9,089 nt of DNA. Source: Flavobacteriales bacterium UBA6969. GTDB taxonomy: Bacteria > Bacteroidota > Bacteroidia > Flavobacteriales_D > Sanyastnellaceae. Numbering within the stretch: the stretch's first letter is position 1; every line of letters begins with the position of its first letter. Below are positions 5,422 to 9,089 of the stretch, piece after piece. A model generated the notes under the pieces. It did no database searches, was not told where the DNA came from, and worked only from the letters and a program-made list of their open reading frames with translations. Position numbers and translations under genes: made by a program. The stretch covers positions 1 to 9,089 of the forward strand of contig DJYV01000025.1 in assembly GCA_002448555.1 (NCBI GenBank). The letters are read 5' to 3'.

Positions 5422-7689
5422 ATGAACGGACGTCAACTCTACCTCGCACTTTTTTCCGTTGCCTTGTTCTACGTTCAAGCCCAAGGGCAGACCCCATGGA
5501 GCTGGGACCTCACAACCGGGCCTGAAGTGATGATGCAAGAGGATGCCATGCCGCATCCTTTTACAGGGGGAATGAGTGCACCGCAGTGGTCCGAAGTTGA
5601 TGTCGACTGGGACGGCGACATGGACCTGTTTACGTTTGACCGTGACGGTGGCCGCATTCTGGTTTTCGAAAAGACCTCGGACGGAGGCTGGAAAGAGCGG
5701 CCAGACTGGAGCCAAGGCTGGCCGGCGCTTAAGCACTGGGTGCTGCTGCGTGATTTCGATTGCGATGGAATGCCCGACCTGTTCACCGGGTACCAAAACA
5801 GCATTCACGTCTACCGCAACACCTCGGCAGCTCCGGGCGTCCCCACGTTCGAGCCGTATGCGTTGCCCCTGACTGCCAGCTGGGACTTCGGCACCGGCGC
5901 ACAAGAATTGCCATTGGTGTGTTTGACCATCGACAAGCCAGCCATTTTCGATGTAGACAACGACGGCGACCTCGATTTCATTTGTTTCACGGAGACGAGT
6001 TCTTCGTTGTACCGCTTTTCTGGACAAACGACATGCGGGTTGGATTTGGTCTGCACGAACCGCTGCTATGGAATGGTCTCTGAAGGGTCCGAGGACAATA
6101 CCCTGTACATCGGAACCGATCACAACTGCAGCTTCAACGTCGTCGACCCGGAAGGCCGGCCTGCCCCCACTGAGGAAGCACTCAACGAGCGCGACGGCGT
6201 GCATGCTGGGGGCGCCATTACTGCGCTGCAATTTGACGGAGAGAACTTTCACGATTTGCTCATCTCCGACGTCACCTACCCCACCATGAGCGGACTCATG
6301 CTGGAAGACGCCACTGATGGCCAAGACAGCACCGCTTGGGTCGACATGGCCTTCCCTGCCCTCGTGCCTCACGCCGGAGAAGCCGACAGTATCTTCCTCC
6401 AACGGTTCCCCGCTGCGTATCCGATAGACCCCGATAACGATGGCGATTGGGACCTGGTTATTTCCCCGAACATCGCCTTAGAAATCGATGACGACCAATG
6501 CGTTCAGTTGTGGGAAAATCAAGGGACAACGGATACCCCGCTGTGGGCATTGGCCTCCGACCATTGGATCCAAGACGGGACCATTGATGTGGGGCGTGGC
6601 GCCATTCCCGTGCTGCACGACCTCGATGGAGACGGAGACTTGGACCTCGCCGTCGGCAACAAAGAACGTTACGAGGGCGTCAATGAGACCCCGACGGCCC
6701 TTGCCTTGTTCGAGAACACAGGAACCTCAACCCAACCGACCTATGCATGGCGCACATGGTCAGCGATTGACTTCGCCTTCAACGGCATCGAGAGCGGCCA
6801 TCCGGCCTTTGGAGATGTGGATGGCGACGGTGACACCGACCTCCTTGTTGGGGATGAGCTGGGCCTGTTGCATGCCTACAGCAACACCGCTGACCCCGGC
6901 ATGTGGCCCACATGGAACATGGAAGAGCTGGCCGTTCAGGACGCGCAGGGCGAAGCCATCGACGTGGGGCAATTCGCCGCGCCTCAATTGATTGACGTCA
7001 ACGCCGATGGGCTGCTCGACCTCGTTATCGGAGAAAAAAACGGCAGCCTGATGCTGTACCTCAATTGCGGTTCAGCTTCCGCTCCCGCTTGGTGCATGCA
7101 GACCACGCCTGAGTTTGAAACCAGCTGGGGTGGCATTCAAGTCAACAACGCGCTGGGCATCAATGGCTACTCCACTCCATGCTTATACCAGGATGGTGGC
7201 GACATTCACATCGCTGCCGGTAATGAACTGGGGGAAATCCAATACTTCGGACTGCTCAATCCCGCCGACATCCTGGCGCCACTCGAAGCCACCGGTTCAT
7301 CCTGGAATTCGGCGATGCGTGGGCTGCGGTCGAGTGGCACACTGGGCGACGCGAACGCAGATGGCATCCCCGAATTGGTCGTCGGTATCCAAAACGGTGG
7401 GTTGCGGTGGTTCAGCGGAACGGCTGTTGGCATTGCCAGCCCTGTCCAGCCTATGTCGCCCGTCATTGCTCCGAATCCGGCACGCGCAGGTGGTATCATT
7501 CGCCTCGAGCTCCAACAACCCACCCGATTGGAGTGGCTCGATCTCCGCGGTCGGTCGGTCTTCGCCTTGGGCGTCCAGCAAGCGGGTACGGCTTCGCTTC
7601 CTGCGCCCAAAACACCTGGCCTGTACCTCCTAACGGCACAACCCGCAGCGGGTGGAATGATCCAAACCGTGCCGGTTGTCGTGCAGTAA
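5422..7689 (+). CDS. Secreted FG-GAP/VCBS repeat protein with T9SS sorting domain
   Basis: A 755-residue exported protein. Residues 1-22 form a signal peptide with a hydrophobic core (LYLALFSVALFYV) and likely cleavage after VQA or a few residues later. Eight calcium-binding DxDxDGxxDL-type motifs, as in FG-GAP/VCBS integrin-like propellers, start near residues 60, 111, 177, 336, 400, 465, 525 and 643. The best are DLDGDGDLDL (400-409) and DVDGDGDTDL (465-474). The long stretch 190-335 between motifs three and four contains several cysteines and one degenerate blade (FDGENFHDLLISD, 271-283). Residues from about 676 (PVIAPNPARAGG, LEWLDLRGRSV, TPGLYLL) are a T9SS type A sorting domain, so surface display or release is inferred. 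No enzymatic domain is recognised; adhesion or glycan/protein binding is plausible. It diverges from the DUF423 gene and converges on mdh, so it is probably monocistronic. Confidence 0.88.
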   Translation: MNGRQLYLALFSVALFYVQAQGQTPWSWDLTTGPEVMMQEDAMPHPFTGGMSAPQWSEVDVDWDGDMDLFTFDRDGGRILVFEKTSDGGWKERPDWSQGWPALKHWVLLRDFDCDGMPDLFTGYQNSIHVYRNTSAAPGVPTFEPYALPLTASWDFGTGAQELPLVCLTIDKPAIFDVDNDGDLDFICFTETSSSLYRFSGQTTCGLDLVCTNRCYGMVSEGSEDNTLYIGTDHNCSFNVVDPEGRPAPTEEALNERDGVHAGGAITALQFDGENFHDLLISDVTYPTMSGLMLEDATDGQDSTAWVDMAFPALVPHAGEADSIFLQRFPAAYPIDPDNDGDWDLVISPNIALEIDDDQCVQLWENQGTTDTPLWALASDHWIQDGTIDVGRGAIPVLHDLDGDGDLDLAVGNKERYEGVNETPTALALFENTGTSTQPTYAWRTWSAIDFAFNGIESGHPAFGDVDGDGDTDLLVGDELGLLHAYSNTADPGMWPTWNMEELAVQDAQGEAIDVGQFAAPQLIDVNADGLLDLVIGEKNGSLMLYLNCGSASAPAWCMQTTPEFETSWGGIQVNNALGINGYSTPCLYQDGGDIHIAAGNELGEIQYFGLLNPADILAPLEATGSSWNSAMRGLRSSGTLGDANADGIPELVVGIQNGGLRWFSGTAVGIASPVQPMSPVIAPNPARAGGIIRLELQQPTRLEWLDLRGRSVFALGVQQAGTASLPAPKTPGLYLLTAQPAAGGMIQTVPVVVQ

Positions 7690-7713
7690 CGCCGTGTGGC
7701 GCTTGCTGGATGT

Positions 7714-8652
7714 TTATGCTTCGGCGTTCATGCGGTCGAGCACCTCAGCTACGCCGCGAACGGCCTTCTCACTTTCGGCGAGCAAGGCTTTCTCTTCATC
7801 ATTGAGGTCGAGCTCGATGATTTTCTCGATGCCATTCTTGCCGAGCTTCACGGGAACGCCCAAGTACAAATCGTTGATGCCGTACTCACCCGTCAACCAG
7901 GCACATACCGGGAAGATGCGCTTCTGATCGCGCACAATGGCCTCCACCATCTGGGCTGCAGCAGCACCGGGCGCATACCAAGCGGACGTACCCAAGAGGT
8001 TGACGATCTCGCCGCCTCCTTTCTTCGTGCGCTCCACAATGGCGTTGAGGGTGTCTGAATCGATGAGCTCCGTCACAGGAATGCCCCCAACCGTGGTGTA
8101 GCGTGGAAGCGGCACCATGGTGTCTCCGTGGCCACCCATCAACACCGCTTGGATGTCTTTCGGTGAGCAATCCAAAGCCTCGGCCAAGAAGGCGCGGTAG
8201 CGGGCGGTGTCGAGGATGCCCGCCATGCCCATCACCGTGCTCGACGGCTTATTGGCGGTGAGGTAGGCACAGTACGTCATGACGTCCAACGGATTGGAAA
8301 CCACAATGATGATGGCCACTGGGCTGTGTTCGAGGATGCTGTTGGTCACGCTCTTCACGATGCCGGAGTTGGTCGCAATCAAATCGTCGCGGCTCATACC
8401 GGGCTTGCGCGGCAAACCGCTCGTGATGACCACCACGTCTGAACCTGCCGTCTTCGCGTAGTCGTTGGTCGCACCGACCGTGCGGGTATCGTACAAGTTG
8501 ATGGGAGCCGTCTCCCAGATGTCCAAGGCCTTGCCCTCGGCAAATCCGTCCTTGATGTCCAACAATACAACTTCGTTCGCTACTTCGCGGGTAGCCAGGA
8601 CGTTTGCACACGTTGCACCTACGTTTCCTGCGCCGACTACGGTTACTTTCAT
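7714..8652 (-). CDS. mdh: Malate dehydrogenase (NAD+), LDH-like type
   Basis: This 312-residue cytoplasmic enzyme interconverts malate and oxaloacetate in the TCA cycle. The N-terminal Rossmann motif is VVGAGNVGA (5-13), and Asp32 after the second strand indicates NAD rather than NADP. GLPRKPGMSRDDL (79-91) gives Arg82, the residue that selects malate over lactate, and Arg88. VSNPLDVMTY (118-127), DTARYR with Asp148 and Arg151, and GGHGDTMVPL with catalytic His175 complete the active site. The length and the RKPGMSR loop fit the LDH-like (MDH type 3) group usual in Bacteroidota. The ATG at 8652 starts exactly at the conserved MKVTVVGAG; an in-frame ATG 29 codons upstream is rejected because it would add a non-homologous, promoter-bearing extension. 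Its end faces the FG-GAP gene with 24 bases between stops. Confidence 0.96.
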   Translation of the reverse strand: MKVTVVGAGNVGATCANVLATREVANEVVLLDIKDGFAEGKALDIWETAPINLYDTRTVGATNDYAKTAGSDVVVITSGLPRKPGMSRDDLIATNSGIVKSVTNSILEHSPVAIIIVVSNPLDVMTYCAYLTANKPSSTVMGMAGILDTARYRAFLAEALDCSPKDIQAVLMGGHGDTMVPLPRYTTVGGIPVTELIDSDTLNAIVERTKKGGGEIVNLLGTSAWYAPGAAAAQMVEAIVRDQKRIFPVCAWLTGEYGINDLYLGVPVKLGKNGIEKIIELDLNDEEKALLAESEKAVRGVAEVLDRMNAEA

Positions 8653-8680
8653 GGTTCTGAAATAATGGTGTTTGGGAGGG

Positions 8681-8688
8681 CAAAAGTA
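8681..8688 (-). promoter_or_regulatory. Candidate -7 promoter element of mdh
   Basis: The minus strand reads TACTTTTG, matching TAnnTTTG at all six fixed bases, 28 bases before the mdh ATG. This predicts a conventional leader of about 20-25 bases, unlike the start-adjacent elements of the other genes. No TTTG lies at the expected -33 spacing; that position is occupied by a 10-base palindrome. Confidence 0.5.
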
Positions 8689-8705
8689 CACAAGGATAGG
8701 CCTGT

Positions 8706-8715
8706 GTCCATGGAC
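8706..8715. promoter_or_regulatory. Perfect 10-base palindrome, possible operator between mdh and the divergent gene
   Basis: GTCCATGGAC is self-complementary. It sits in the 134-base divergent gap, about 17 bases upstream of the mdh -7 element, where a -33 contact would fall. A 6-base inverted pair (GTACAC at 8686-8691 and GTGTAC at 8717-8722) surrounds it, though not concentrically; its first arm overlaps the -7 element. A repressor or activator site is possible, but short palindromes occur by chance. Confidence 0.2.
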
Positions 8716-8773
8716 CGTGTACAAATCGCACCAACGCATCCGTTCTTACCCGTGGGACCACCTCTCAATTGTT

Positions 8774-8781
8774 TAATTTCG
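8774..8781 (+). promoter_or_regulatory. Candidate -7 promoter element of the MORN/YwqK-like gene
   Basis: TAATTTCG matches five of the six fixed bases of TAnnTTTG and lies 5 bases before the ATG at 8787. The local sequence is AT-rich compared with its surroundings. No -33 box is apparent. Weak on its own, it gains weight from the similar spacing at rsmE, pckA and the DUF423 gene. Confidence 0.3.
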
Positions 8782-8786
8782 CTTTC

Positions 8787-9089
8787 ATGATGCGCAACGT
8801 CACCCCTGCTACCCTCGTCCTTTGTTTTGCCTTGTTCATGGGCCATGCCTCATGGGCACAACCGGGAACGCCTTCCGGAGGCAATTACCCCGCTGGACAG
8901 GCCGGCATTGATTTCAATGTCAACAACGCCAAAAACAACAAAGAGGGCACGTGGATCCGCGTTTGGCCGAACGGAAACCTTTACTACGTGGGCCAGTTCA
9001 AAGATGGCAACCCTTCTGGCCAGTTCAAGTTTTTCTTCGAATCTGGTGAGTTGATGTCCGAAGTAACACACATCGAGAACGGACGCAAG
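8787..9089 (+). CDS. Secreted MORN/YwqK-like repeat protein (3' end missing)
   Basis: The frame opens at ATG 8787 and runs uninterrupted to the window end, giving 101 visible residues. A second ATG follows at 8790, and either could be used. Residues 1-24 are a signal peptide: positive Arg3, hydrophobic core TLVLCFALFM, and a likely signal peptidase I site after ASWA (21-24). Cys13 lies within the core without a lipobox, so it is not an obvious lipoprotein. After a Gly/Asn-rich linker, residues 53-100 show MORN-variant repeats of the type annotated as 'YwqK antitoxin-like' (GTWIRVWPNGNLYYVGQF, then KDGNPSGQFKFFFESGELMSE). In Bacteroidota such proteins are common and exported, and the antitoxin name is probably misleading here; function is unknown. 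It diverges from mdh. The length and any C-terminal domain cannot be seen. Confidence 0.75.
   Translation, partial: MMRNVTPATLVLCFALFMGHASWAQPGTPSGGNYPAGQAGIDFNVNNAKNNKEGTWIRVWPNGNLYYVGQFKDGNPSGQFKFFFESGELMSEVTHIENGRK

Noticed and set aside
5368..6402. A 344-codon open frame on the minus strand opposite the FG-GAP gene
   Set aside because: It is antisense to a gene with clear signal peptide, repeats and sorting domain, and its translation shows no recognisable domain. Long antisense frames are expected in GC-rich coding DNA.
7690..7701. CGCC-GTGT-GGCG hairpin between the FG-GAP and mdh stops as a bidirectional terminator
   Set aside because: The stem is only 4 base pairs and no T-run follows on either strand.
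8653..8739. A 29-codon N-terminal extension of malate dehydrogenase from ATG 8739
   Set aside because: The conserved NAD-binding fold begins exactly at the ATG at 8652, and the extension would contain the exact TAnnTTTG element and the palindrome.
1..9089. Mobile elements, CRISPR arrays, tRNA or rRNA genes, or a defence or biosynthetic cluster
   Set aside because: No terminal inverted repeats, regularly spaced direct repeats, transposase motifs or cloverleaf-like sequences were seen, and all long stretches are explained by the genes listed. A tRNAscan or Infernal run was not possible here.

Overview
The window looks like chromosomal DNA of a fairly GC-rich member of the Bacteroidota (Flavobacteriia or a related class; genus not assignable by eye). 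Two large secreted proteins end in type IX secretion (T9SS, por) sorting domains. The start codons lack Shine-Dalgarno sequences. Several genes instead carry a Bacteroidota-type -7 element (TAnnTTTG) next to the start codon. No rRNA, tRNA, CRISPR array, insertion sequence or phage gene cluster was seen.

Layout. On the + strand, bases 1-2543 hold three tightly packed genes: the 3' part of a secreted arylsulfotransferase-like protein with a T9SS tail, a PaaG-type enoyl-CoA hydratase/isomerase 9 bases later, and a small DUF551 protein that overlaps it by ATGA. Facing them on the - strand (2547-5340) are, in transcription order, a DUF423 membrane protein, ATP-dependent PEP carboxykinase (pckA) and the 16S rRNA m3U1498 methyltransferase (rsmE). 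The + strand then carries a 755-residue secreted protein with eight calcium-binding FG-GAP/VCBS-type repeats and a T9SS tail (5422-7689). NAD-dependent malate dehydrogenase (mdh) faces it on the - strand (7714-8652). Diverging from mdh is the 5' part of a secreted MORN/YwqK-like repeat protein, cut by the window end. Every gap between genes is under 140 bases.

Function. Malate dehydrogenase makes oxaloacetate and PEP carboxykinase uses it, so the central-metabolism genes here meet at the oxaloacetate node (TCA cycle and gluconeogenesis). The three secreted proteins point to a surface-active lifestyle. The rest (rsmE, DUF423, DUF551) is housekeeping or unknown.

The most notable signal is regulatory. 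On the - strand, DUF423, pckA and rsmE each have TAnnTTT(G/A) ending only 3-4 bases before the ATG. The last + strand gene has a one-mismatch version 5 bases before its ATG. If these are real -7 elements, transcription would start at or beside the start codon, giving leaderless or nearly leaderless mRNAs. I found no clear evidence of a new multi-gene system.
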